The notes below the pieces were generated by a model, which did not search any database, was not told the origin of the DNA, and saw nothing but the letters and a program-made list of their open reading frames with translations. Both the position numbers and the translations under genes were made by a program. Shown here one piece after another: positions 9,153-17,486 of a stretch of DNA of 61,249 bases (positions are counted from its first letter, which is position 1; each line of letters begins with the position of its first letter). This DNA comes from Clostridia bacterium (lineage in GTDB: Bacteria; Bacillota; Clostridia; Oscillospirales; Acutalibacteraceae). Location of the stretch: positions 1 to 61,249 of the forward strand of contig JAFPUM010000032.1 of the NCBI GenBank assembly GCA_017395425.1, written 5' to 3'.

Positions 9153-12100
9153 TTGGATTCCTATTCGGATACATATGTGAGCAACGTGGTAGATTCTGTG
9201 CTTCAAAAACTCTACTACGACGAGCACAATGTCAGCTTTTTCAAGCATTACAACACGTTTGTCATTCCGTTGAGTTCTGTCAATAAGGCCTTGCAGCGTT
9301 CGGGGTGTATCGCGCAGATTCTCTATCATGAGTATCAGTCGGGAAACCTCAAGGGCGCCTATTCCCCTATGATGGACTGGGTGGTCGCACTCTACAATCG
9401 CTATTACGCGCTGGATGTTCCTTTTGAAAAATTTCTGGAGGACGCCGGCGTTTATTCGCTGCACCGTCAGGTGTATATGAGTTACCGTGAAAACGGGGAA
9501 TGCAAGCGTGCCGAGGAAATTATCCTCATTGAAAAGGATTATGAGCATGAAACGTTTATCAAGGGACTTATTAAAATATTCAACTATATTTCCGAAAAGA
9601 TTCCGCTGCTCATTGTGGTGAACAAGCTGCACCTAGCGGCGCTTTCCTCTTTTGAGTTCTTCTATAAGCTCATGTGCGAGAACGCCAACAACAAAATCGC
9701 GGTGCTGTGCAGTTTTAACGAAGTGTACAATGTCCCCGACTATAACAAGCAGATCCGGAATGACATGATGCTGGCGCTGGAATCCAAGAACCATGTGCAG
9801 GAGTGGAGCCTGCAGGACAGCATGGAAACCGATTCGGAGGAAAGTGACGTGTTTCATCCGGTGGCGGAGTCCTTTTCACGCTATCTGGTTCTGTTCAACA
9901 ACATGATTCACACCGTTGCCATCAAACAGGCAATCTATTACGGCGACATCATTTACGAACACTTGGCAACCGGTGATCTGGTGGTGGAGGATAAGCTCCT
10001 CCACGACTTCTATTTTCTGTATTCCATGGCATACTTCTATGACAACAATTATCCCAGTATGCTGACCATCTGTGATGAAGGCAAGCGTGTGTGCGAAGGG
10101 GAAGGGCTGGGATTGCACTATTACAATTATACCTATGCCATTGCGTTGTGCCACTCCAATGCCGGTCAGGACAAGCTGGCGATGAAATATGTGGAGGAAT
10201 GTGAGCAGATCAGCAACGGGAGCGACGACGAGTTTCTCCAGTTCCGCAGTGCGCTGCTGCGCTGTATGATTCTGTTCCGCTGCTGGACCAACGTCTATCT
10301 GTGGAATGTGGAATACGATCAGGGCGAAAAGTTCCTTCAGGACGCGGAAAAGTATCATTATTACAATCATCTTGCCTATACCTATCTCTTCTGCTTCGGC
10401 AACAACCGCGATTATTTCAGCACCGACCCGGAATTCTGCGAATCGCATGACCATTACAAAAAAGGTATGTATTATGCGGATATGCTGGGCAATGATGCCC
10501 TCAAGCTCCGTGCCTATAAGAAAAATGTCGTCTTCCTCAGCGGTTTCGGCTATTATCCCGCCGTCGATCATTTCTATAAGAAGAGCCTTGCCATTCTCGA
10601 ACGGGAAAACAATCTGCTTGAAATGGGCAATACCTACAACGGTCTGGGCTATAACCGTATCGTCAGCGAGCAGTTCAAAGAAGCCAACGAGTATTTCAAC
10701 AGCGGTATGGCGATCTGGTACAAGATGAAGAAGCCCGAAAACATGGGTGAAACGCTGTACAACATGGCCGTCAACGCGATGCTGGCACGTGATTACCGCC
10801 GCGGCTGCGAATTCCTTGTCACCGCCGTTCGTATCATGAAAAACCTCAATCAGAATAAGCTCGAGCTGTGTAATATGTCCAAGATTTACGGTATGATCGT
10901 GCTGTGCTATATCAAGATGGGCGTCGAATACAACGCGCAGCTTTTCCTGAACCGTATGCAGCTGGTGCTGTATCATCTGATTTTCCCGGAGGCAGAACCC
11001 AGTTACTTCCTCTGGGACGACGATATGTTCTTCTATTACTTCTGCCGCGGTCTGATCAGCCGCAAGGACAGTCTCGCCGAAGCGCAGCAGAATTTTGACC
11101 GCGCCTTCTTCCATCTCAAGCGGACCGAAGGTCTGTGGTTCTTTGCCTATGAACTGTTTGCCGAAGAGCAGGCAGATCTCTACCGTGCGCAGGGACGTCA
11201 TGTGGAAGCAAACGAACTGCTCGAGAAGTGTCTGGAATACTGCACCAAGAACGGCTATCAGGACAAGATCAATCGTCTGAATGCCTGCCTGCACGGTCAG
11301 AAGATGGAAGACACCGATTACAATATCCGGCTGACCGCCATCACCCCCGAACAGGCGCTGGAACTGTCGCGTCTGGTGGGTGCGGAATTGCAGCTCCGTA
11401 TCAAGACCAAGAGTATTTCCTTCCTGACCAACTGGCAGGAACTCATAAACTGCGACGATATCAATGTCGATACGCTCATCAACACTTCCATGTATAATCT
11501 TCAGAATAACTATAACGCGGATAAGATACTCTATGTGGAGGTCACCAACGGGCGTCCCGATCTGGTATACTGCGACAAGGATTACAATCCCCCCCGTGAA
11601 GTGCTTCAGGGCATTGTCAATTACTTCACCCGCAACCCCAACGAATTCATGGTCAACCGTCTGGAAAAATCCTTCTACGATTACCGCGAGCTGATTACCT
11701 GGTTCGGTCTTAACAAGATTGTCTCCATCAGCGGCGTGCCGATTATGAACGGCAACAAGCTTCAGAGTGTCTTTATCGCCATGATCGAGATGCACGATAA
11801 CTTTACCAACAACTTCTCGCTCTTCCTGGAAGGCGACCTGACCATTTTCAGCGTGGCATTCCATCAGCTGGTGGACGCCATTAACCGTCTGACTACGCAG
11901 GAACATATCCGTCAGATGAACCAGCAGCTTGAACAGAGCTCCGTGACGGATATGCTGACCGGTCTGTACAACAGACAGGGCTTCGTCAAGATTATCGGTG
12001 AGGAAATGGAAAAATTCCAGGGCGACCGCAATATCACCACGACCATCATGTATATCGATCTGGACAACTTCAAGTACTACAACGATACGTTTGGTCATGC

Positions 12101-12494
12101 CATCGGCGACGTGATTCTGACCTCCTTCGCAGACATCTTCAAGAGCATTACCAAGGATCGCGGTTATGCCAACCGGTACGGCGGTGACGAATTCGTCATC
12201 GTTATCACCGATTCCAGCATTGAAGAGGGCGTGGAGGCTGCCAAGATGATTTATGCCAAGCTGGATGAAACCGACGGCTTTGCCGACAAGCTGCGCGAAA
12301 AGATGGGACCCGATTTCTCTATCGAACCGGAACGCCGCGTGTCCTGCTCCATCGGTATTGCCACAGCGGACGAATTCACGATAGATTCCATCAATCAGGC
12401 GATGAAGCGCGCCGACGACGCACTTTATTTGGTCAAGAAGACTACCAAGCGCAATTACCGCGTGTGGACGCCGGAGCTGTCCGAATCCCGATAA
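9153..12494 (+). CDS. large TPR-GGDEF protein, probable diguanylate cyclase
   Basis: A 1113-residue soluble protein. Residues about 1-260 contain PLLIVVNKLHLAALSSFEFF, which resembles the Walker B region of STAND-type ATPases but with Asn for the acid and no visible Walker A, so the nucleotide site looks dead. Residues about 270-720 are tetratricopeptide-like helices (for example NTYNGLGYNRIVSEQFKEAN). A GAF-like segment follows (about 730-910), then a GGDEF domain (about 935-1105) with an intact RYGGDEFVIV, so synthesis of cyclic di-GMP is expected. The RxxD inhibitory site is absent (KDRG instead). The start is TTG at 9153 after AGGGGTGA; a GTG at 9144 lies inside that site. Confidence 0.85.
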   Translation: MDSYSDTYVSNVVDSVLQKLYYDEHNVSFFKHYNTFVIPLSSVNKALQRSGCIAQILYHEYQSGNLKGAYSPMMDWVVALYNRYYALDVPFEKFLEDAGVYSLHRQVYMSYRENGECKRAEEIILIEKDYEHETFIKGLIKIFNYISEKIPLLIVVNKLHLAALSSFEFFYKLMCENANNKIAVLCSFNEVYNVPDYNKQIRNDMMLALESKNHVQEWSLQDSMETDSEESDVFHPVAESFSRYLVLFNNMIHTVAIKQAIYYGDIIYEHLATGDLVVEDKLLHDFYFLYSMAYFYDNNYPSMLTICDEGKRVCEGEGLGLHYYNYTYAIALCHSNAGQDKLAMKYVEECEQISNGSDDEFLQFRSALLRCMILFRCWTNVYLWNVEYDQGEKFLQDAEKYHYYNHLAYTYLFCFGNNRDYFSTDPEFCESHDHYKKGMYYADMLGNDALKLRAYKKNVVFLSGFGYYPAVDHFYKKSLAILERENNLLEMGNTYNGLGYNRIVSEQFKEANEYFNSGMAIWYKMKKPENMGETLYNMAVNAMLARDYRRGCEFLVTAVRIMKNLNQNKLELCNMSKIYGMIVLCYIKMGVEYNAQLFLNRMQLVLYHLIFPEAEPSYFLWDDDMFFYYFCRGLISRKDSLAEAQQNFDRAFFHLKRTEGLWFFAYELFAEEQADLYRAQGRHVEANELLEKCLEYCTKNGYQDKINRLNACLHGQKMEDTDYNIRLTAITPEQALELSRLVGAELQLRIKTKSISFLTNWQELINCDDINVDTLINTSMYNLQNNYNADKILYVEVTNGRPDLVYCDKDYNPPREVLQGIVNYFTRNPNEFMVNRLEKSFYDYRELITWFGLNKIVSISGVPIMNGNKLQSVFIAMIEMHDNFTNNFSLFLEGDLTIFSVAFHQLVDAINRLTTQEHIRQMNQQLEQSSVTDMLTGLYNRQGFVKIIGEEMEKFQGDRNITTTIMYIDLDNFKYYNDTFGHAIGDVILTSFADIFKSITKDRGYANRYGGDEFVIVITDSSIEEGVEAAKMIYAKLDETDGFADKLREKMGPDFSIEPERRVSCSIGIATADEFTIDSINQAMKRADDALYLVKKTTKRNYRVWTPELSESR

Positions 12495-12517
12495 TTTTCA
12501 AATGAAGAGGGCGGTGT

Positions 12518-13483
12518 ATGATGAAATCCAGAATGGTGTATCAGTCCTCTAAATCCGCCAGAACCGCCAAACAGGTCATGAACAACAAGACCGTCAAGAA
12601 GACACGGCGGGTGGTGGATCGGTTCCTCTACGAATTCAAGGAGGATAATGTGGGCGCCTACGCGGCACAGGCGGCATTTTTCGTGATTATCTCGGTGTTC
12701 CCGCTGATCATGCTGCTGCTCACACTCATCCGGTTTCTGCCGTATTTTGATAACGGCGTGCCGATGATACAAATCAGCATTTTTCCCCATGATCTGAATG
12801 TCTTTGTGACTGACGCGCTGGAAGAAATTGTCAACAAATCTTCCAACGCGGTGCTGTCGATATCGGCGGTCACGGCGCTGTGGTCAGCGTCAAAAGGCGT
12901 TTACTCCATTTTTCAGGGACTGTCGAGTGTCTATTCCGTCAAGGATACCCGCGGTTGGCTGAATATGCGGCTTCGGGCGGTCGTCTATACGCTGTTCTTT
13001 CTGGTAATGCTGATTCTGGCGCTGTTCTTTCTGGTGTTCGGCAACGGCATTTATCAGGCGGTGTTCAATTTTCTGCCGCTGGCAGCGGACAAGGTGGAGA
13101 TCGTGTCCCGCGGCATCAAATGGCTGCTGGGTTTCGCGGTACTGGTGCTGTTTTTTGAAGTGATCTATATTGCGGTGCCGGATCGGCGGTCATCGGTGTT
13201 TGAGGAACTGCCGGGCGCACTGGTGAGTGCGGTCGGCTGGGTGGGATTTTCCTATCTGTATTCGTTCTATATCGAGCATTTCGGTCATTACGCCAATGTC
13301 TACGGCAGTCTGACCGCGGTTGTACTGCTCATGCTGTGGCTGTATTTCTGTATGTATATCATGCTGTTCGGCGCGGAGGTCAATGTGGTGTGGAACGACA
13401 CCTACAAGCGCATTGCCGCGCGGATTCTGCGAGCGACGAAGCAGAAGGTCAGGAAAAAAGCCCCCAAGCTTCACAAGAAATAA
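12518..13483 (+). CDS. YihY/virulence factor BrkB family membrane protein
   Basis: A 321-residue integral membrane protein with about six helices. Family marks are AQAAFFVIISVFPLIMLLL near residue 50, the SASKGVYSIFQGLSSVY block, and the C-terminal YANVYGSLTAVVLLMLWLY. The basic tail (TKQKVRKKAPKLHKK) is cytoplasmic. BrkB proteins were once called RNase BN in error; their true function is unknown. It follows the GGDEF gene by 23 bases and may share its transcript. Two adjacent ATGs at 12518 and 12521 follow GAGGGCGG. Confidence 0.9.
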   Translation: MMKSRMVYQSSKSARTAKQVMNNKTVKKTRRVVDRFLYEFKEDNVGAYAAQAAFFVIISVFPLIMLLLTLIRFLPYFDNGVPMIQISIFPHDLNVFVTDALEEIVNKSSNAVLSISAVTALWSASKGVYSIFQGLSSVYSVKDTRGWLNMRLRAVVYTLFFLVMLILALFFLVFGNGIYQAVFNFLPLAADKVEIVSRGIKWLLGFAVLVLFFEVIYIAVPDRRSSVFEELPGALVSAVGWVGFSYLYSFYIEHFGHYANVYGSLTAVVLLMLWLYFCMYIMLFGAEVNVVWNDTYKRIAARILRATKQKVRKKAPKLHKK

Positions 13484-13493
13484 TTGTTTTATA

Positions 13494-13545
13494 AAAAAAC
13501 ACGGTCTTTCTCCGCGCTTCTGTCAGCCGGGAAGACCGTGTTTTT
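13494..13545 (+). terminator. Bidirectional terminator between brkB-like gene and the next minus-strand gene
   Basis: AAAAAACACGGTCTT (13494-13508) pairs with AAGACCGTGTTTTT (13532-13545), with T runs on both strands. Confidence 0.85.
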
Positions 13546-13551
13546 GTCTGA

Positions 13552-13824
13552 TTATTCGTTTTGCGGTGCGCGCAGATCAATCAGCAGTGTCATGAGCGTG
13601 GCGACGGACAGGGTGCGGATCATGGAGTGGTACAATTCGGTTGCCAGTATGTAGGCGTGTATGCTGTCCACAAAAGAAAACACCCCGCCGTACAGTCCCG
13701 CACATACCAGTCCCGCACCCGTAAAGACCGCCGCCACAAACCGCAGATAGCCTACTGCCGCCGGACAGAGCAGGGGAAGCGAAAGATTTTGAAAGGGATT
13801 TTTCGGAATTTTCGGAATCTTCAT
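13552..13824 (-). CDS. small two-span membrane protein of unknown function
   Basis: A 90-residue protein I do not recognise. Two hydrophobic stretches (about residues 22-50 and 62-82) suggest a membrane hairpin, with a short proline- and lysine-bearing N-terminus (MKIPKIPKNPF). It is supported as real by AAAGGAG 9 bases before the ATG, a TACAAT with extended TGC upstream (13879-13884, minus strand), and by ending at the shared bidirectional terminator. It stands alone, divergent from the isomerase-like gene. Confidence 0.65.
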   Translation of the reverse strand: MKIPKIPKNPFQNLSLPLLCPAAVGYLRFVAAVFTGAGLVCAGLYGGVFSFVDSIHAYILATELYHSMIRTLSVATLMTLLIDLRAPQNE

Positions 13825-13964
13825 TGAATAATTCTCCTTTATCCTTTATAATAGAAGATACGGTTCCGCCGTGATTCTATTGTAGCACAGCGAGGAGAAG
13901 AAGGGAACCCATCAAAATCTGGCAGAAAAGCCACATCAGACCCACAGGGAGAGGAGTGACGGTA

Positions 13965-14780
13965 ATGACAAAAGTTGGCGCCTCCACGGCCTGCTATTAT
14001 CCGATGGAGACGGAGCAGGGGCTTCAAAAAATCGCCGAGGCGGGCATACGGCATGCGGAAGTGCATCTCGGCACGTTTTCGGAATTGGGTAAGGGATATC
14101 TCAAGGAACTTGGCAGGATGGCACGGTATTACGGCACACAGATTCACGCGGTGCATCCGTTCTATACCGTGCTGGAATCCGCGATGTTTTTTTCGGATTA
14201 TCATGAGCGGCGCATCGCGGACGGACTGGAAATCTACAAGCAGTATTTTCACGCCACGGCATATCTGGGCGGGAAGTATCTGGTGTTCCACGGCGGGAGC
14301 AAATTCGGTAAGACGCGGTGCATGGTATCGGATGACGAATACATGGAGCGGTATCATCTGATTTTTGAATGCGGCAAGTCATTTGGCGTGACGCTGCTCC
14401 ACGAGAATGTCTATACGCACGTTGCCGAAAGTATTGACTTCTGCCGCAAGATGATTGAGTATCTGGGGGATGACGCGCTCTTTACCTTTGACAACAAGCA
14501 GGCGCGGCGGTCGGGCTATACGTCGGTGGAATTTGCAAAGGCACTCAGCGGACATATCCGCCATATTCACATCAGTGACTGTGACGCAGACCATGACTGT
14601 CTGCTGCCGGGACGGGGCAGTGAGAATTTTGCCGCTATTCAGGAAGCGCTCAGCGGCGGCGATGAAACCGCGTGCTGGCTGGTGGAGGTATATCAAGAAG
14701 CGTTTCGGGGCGTGAGCGAACTCAGGCAGTCGGTGGGCTACCTGCAAAGTGTTCTGTCGCGCGGTCAGAGAGACGTCTGA
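13965..14780 (+). CDS. sugar phosphate isomerase/epimerase-like TIM-barrel protein
   Basis: A 271-residue protein of the xylose-isomerase-like/AP endonuclease 2 TIM-barrel superfamily. Visible metal-site elements include AEVHLGTFSE, VFHGGS, LLHENV, FTFDNKQARRSG, HIRHIHISDCD and the late VEVYQEAF. The substrate cannot be told from the sequence. The ATG at 13965 sits 8 bases after AGGAG (13952-13956); a GTG at 13956 overlaps that site and is rejected. ymdB follows after 36 bases, so the two are probably co-transcribed. Confidence 0.8.
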   Translation: MTKVGASTACYYPMETEQGLQKIAEAGIRHAEVHLGTFSELGKGYLKELGRMARYYGTQIHAVHPFYTVLESAMFFSDYHERRIADGLEIYKQYFHATAYLGGKYLVFHGGSKFGKTRCMVSDDEYMERYHLIFECGKSFGVTLLHENVYTHVAESIDFCRKMIEYLGDDALFTFDNKQARRSGYTSVEFAKALSGHIRHIHISDCDADHDCLLPGRGSENFAAIQEALSGGDETACWLVEVYQEAFRGVSELRQSVGYLQSVLSRGQRDV

Positions 14781-14816
14781 TGTTTTGAATTGTATACAGA
14801 AGGAGTGATACAGGCT

Positions 14817-15587
14817 TTGATCAATGTATTATGTATCGGAGACGTGATCGGTACGGTGGGAACCGATTATCTGCAGCAGCAGCTTCCCGCACTCAAACGG
14901 GAAAAACGGGTGGATGCCGTGATTGTCAACGGCGAGAACTCCGCGGATACCAACGGCATCACGCCTCGTTCGGCGGAATACCTGCTGGCGTGCGGGGTGG
15001 ATATGATTACGACGGGCAACCACGCATTCCAGCGCCGGGAGAGCTACCCGCTGTATGACAGCAGCGCGCAGGTGCTGCGTCCCGCCAATTATCCCGACGG
15101 GGCGCCGGGCGTGGGGACGGGGGTAATCGATCTGGGACGGGTGCGCATCCGTGTCATCAACCTGATGGGAACCGTGGAGATGAATCCCGTGCTGCACTGT
15201 CCGTTTACGGTGTGTGACCGTCTGCTGGAGGAATGCGAGGAAAAAATCGTCATTGTGGATTTTCACGCGGAGGCAACGGGGGAGAAAAAGGGTCTTGCGT
15301 ATTGGCTGGACGGACGAGTCAGCGCACTGTTCGGAACCCATACCCATGTGCAGACCGCTGATGAACAGATTCTGCCGGGCGGCACGGGCTATATCTCCGA
15401 CGTAGGCATGACCGGACCGGTTCAGTCAGTGATCGGCGTGCGCCCGGAAGACGCGGTGCAGATGATGCGTACCCGGATGCCCACGCGTCTCAGGTTTGCC
15501 GACGGACCGTGTATGCTGAACGCGGTGCTGTTCGGCGTGGACGAGAAGACCGGAAAAACCGTACAGGTGGAACGTCTTCAGCTTTGA
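14817..15587 (+). CDS. ymdB: YmdB-type metallophosphoesterase (TIGR00282)
   Basis: A 256-residue calcineurin-like phosphodiesterase. Family motifs: CIGDVIG, VNGENSADTNGIT, GNHAFQRRE, DFHAEATGEKKG and GTHTHVQTADEQIL. Bacillus YmdB hydrolyses 2',3'-cyclic nucleotides and influences biofilm and motility choices. The start is TTG at 14817, 9 bases after AAGGAGTGA; an upstream TTG at 14790 precedes the ribosome site. It lies between the isomerase-like gene and a binding lipoprotein. Confidence 0.92.
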   Translation: MINVLCIGDVIGTVGTDYLQQQLPALKREKRVDAVIVNGENSADTNGITPRSAEYLLACGVDMITTGNHAFQRRESYPLYDSSAQVLRPANYPDGAPGVGTGVIDLGRVRIRVINLMGTVEMNPVLHCPFTVCDRLLEECEEKIVIVDFHAEATGEKKGLAYWLDGRVSALFGTHTHVQTADEQILPGGTGYISDVGMTGPVQSVIGVRPEDAVQMMRTRMPTRLRFADGPCMLNAVLFGVDEKTGKTVQVERLQL

Positions 15588-15607
15588 CGGGAAGGGGATT
15601 TTGGATT

Positions 15608-17260
15608 TTGCTGCATATGTTATTTGGCGGACGGCATGCGAAACGGAATGGGATACGTCCCCTTGGAGGATTCCGGCGGCTGACGGTCTGCTGTCTGGCG
15701 GCAGCGCTGCTGCTGTGGATCGCCGTGGGTTGCCGGAGCGAAGAAGAGGACGCGCAGGATCGGGAGGAACTGCGTTCGCAGCTTTACCATCTGTCGCTGG
15801 ATACCGAAAACGAACTGCAACTCAGCCGTTCGGACAAGACCGATATGGTAATGGCATATACGGCGGATGATGCTTTCAATCCCTACACCTGCCGTTCCAC
15901 ACTCACCCGGAATATCTGCCACCTGCTGTATGACAATCTGATTGACATCAATCCTCAGTTTGAGCCGGAATATATTGTGGCGAAAAACATTACGGTGGAT
16001 CATACCATTGTTCATGTGCAGGTGCGTTCGGGGCTGGTGTTTTCCAACGGTGCACCCCTTACGGCGGAAGACGTGAGTTATTCCTACTATCTGGCAGCCA
16101 AGACCAAAGGCAGTCTTTATCAGGAACAGCTCAAAGAAGTGGTCAGCTGTTCCTTTTCGGGCATGACCGTCACTTTTGTGATGCAGAATGAGAATATCAA
16201 CGCCTTCCGGCTGCTGGATTTTCCGATAGTACATTTTGATCCGTCCGCCAACAAGGATTTTCCGCCCATTGGCAGCGGACGGTATAAATTTGCCACCTTT
16301 TCGGACGGAGTGACCCCCAATACGTCGCTGCTCATCAAAAATCAGAAATGGTACAATCCTGAGAAGGTGCAGATTGAAACCATCGGCCTGAAGGAAATGC
16401 CTTCGGTGGAGAGTATTGTTCACAGCATCGAAATCGGCACGTTTTCCTATCTTTACAGTGACCTGCGTGACGGGGAACCCAAAAACGTCAACGCCAACTA
16501 TGCCAAGGTGGATTTGAACAATCTGGTGTATGTAGGCATTAACACCAATCACGAGGTACTGGCAGATGAAAACATCCGTCGCGCCATGTACGATGCCATC
16601 AGCACCGATCGGGTTGCGTCGACAGCGTTTTCAGGCATGGCGCTGGGGGCGACGGGACCGTTCACCCCCAACTGGAGCCAGGCGGCGGCTTTTCAGACCC
16701 GCAACGGGCGGGCGTATACCAGCCGCGCGGAAGATCTGCTTGCGGAATCGGGCTATGTGACGATGGACGCCGCAGGCGTGCGAAGCGATCAGGGCGGTGT
16801 ACGGCTTTCCTTCCGGATGCTGGTGGGACGCGGCAACGCGGCGCATATGGCGGCGGCGGAGAGTATCCGGAGCCAGCTTGCCGAGGTGGGCATTGAGATT
16901 GAGATTGTGCCGCTTTCCACGCAGGGACTGATCCAGCGTGTCGCCGAGGGCAAATATCACCTGTATCTGGCGGAGTATTCGATACTGGGCGATATGGATA
17001 TCAGCCGTCTTTTTACACCCGGCGAGGGGCTTTACAACGGACCCCGCCCGTATGATTCGGTCAGAACCTTCCACAACTACCGTCTCGGACAGGGGACGCT
17101 GGAGGACTTTATCACCGCGTTCGATGGGGAACTGCCCTTTTTGCCGGTCTGCTACCGGATGGGCATAGTGGTGTATTCCCGCGCGCTGGAAGGCGTCGGA
17201 GCTGTGAGTGAAGATCAGCCCTTTTACCGGATGCAGGAGTGGCGTATGCGTGACGGTTAA
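15608..17260 (+). CDS. ABC transporter substrate-binding lipoprotein, family 5 (oligopeptide type)
   Basis: A 550-residue solute-binding protein of the OppA/DppA family. The N-terminus has a basic stretch, a hydrophobic segment (LTVCCLAAALLLWIAVG) and Cys as lipobox. Family signatures include DNLIDINPQFEPEYI, ADDAFNPYTC and the NGAPLTAEDVSYSY block. Possible starts are TTG at 15608 (9 bases after GAAGGGGA) and ATG at 15617; the former has better spacing. No permease or ATPase genes lie nearby, so the partner transporter is elsewhere, or the protein acts as a sensor. It begins 20 bases after ymdB. Confidence 0.85.
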   Translation: MLHMLFGGRHAKRNGIRPLGGFRRLTVCCLAAALLLWIAVGCRSEEEDAQDREELRSQLYHLSLDTENELQLSRSDKTDMVMAYTADDAFNPYTCRSTLTRNICHLLYDNLIDINPQFEPEYIVAKNITVDHTIVHVQVRSGLVFSNGAPLTAEDVSYSYYLAAKTKGSLYQEQLKEVVSCSFSGMTVTFVMQNENINAFRLLDFPIVHFDPSANKDFPPIGSGRYKFATFSDGVTPNTSLLIKNQKWYNPEKVQIETIGLKEMPSVESIVHSIEIGTFSYLYSDLRDGEPKNVNANYAKVDLNNLVYVGINTNHEVLADENIRRAMYDAISTDRVASTAFSGMALGATGPFTPNWSQAAAFQTRNGRAYTSRAEDLLAESGYVTMDAAGVRSDQGGVRLSFRMLVGRGNAAHMAAAESIRSQLAEVGIEIEIVPLSTQGLIQRVAEGKYHLYLAEYSILGDMDISRLFTPGEGLYNGPRPYDSVRTFHNYRLGQGTLEDFITAFDGELPFLPVCYRMGIVVYSRALEGVGAVSEDQPFYRMQEWRMRDG

Positions 17261-17312
17261 ATAAAATTAACAAATTATTTATCGTTTGAGCCAAAAAATG
17301 ACCCAATTTGCA

Positions 17313-17341
17313 TTGTAAAATCCGATTGTTTGTGCTATAAT
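17313..17341 (+). promoter_or_regulatory. Promoter of the fakA-recG transcript
   Basis: TTGTAA (17313-17318), 17-bp spacer, TATAAT (17336-17341) with extended TGC. The 145-bp leader that follows contains no ORF I would support. Confidence 0.7.
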
Positions 17342-17486
17342 GCTTTCGATAATGTTCTTTGCGGAGTGAGGCATGAGATGTTCCCCCTCCGGAGGATGCA
17401 GATTTATCCGTGCGGGTTCACCGTGGAGCGCAGTGCTTCCGACGGCGGTACGCCGGTAAAAATATGATAGTAGGGAGTTGCTTACT

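Noticed and set aside
9876-12098. Long minus-strand open frame inside the TPR-GGDEF gene
   Set aside because: It is the mirror of codon bias in the real gene, lacks a ribosome site and encodes a low-complexity His/Val/Ile-rich chain. Similar mirror frames at 25399-26961, 27528-28997, 32467-34128 and 17418-18953 were dropped for the same reason.
12150-12200. Allosteric I-site (RxxD) in the GGDEF domain at 12.1 kb
   Set aside because: At the expected position the residues are KDRG, so the inhibitory site is not present.
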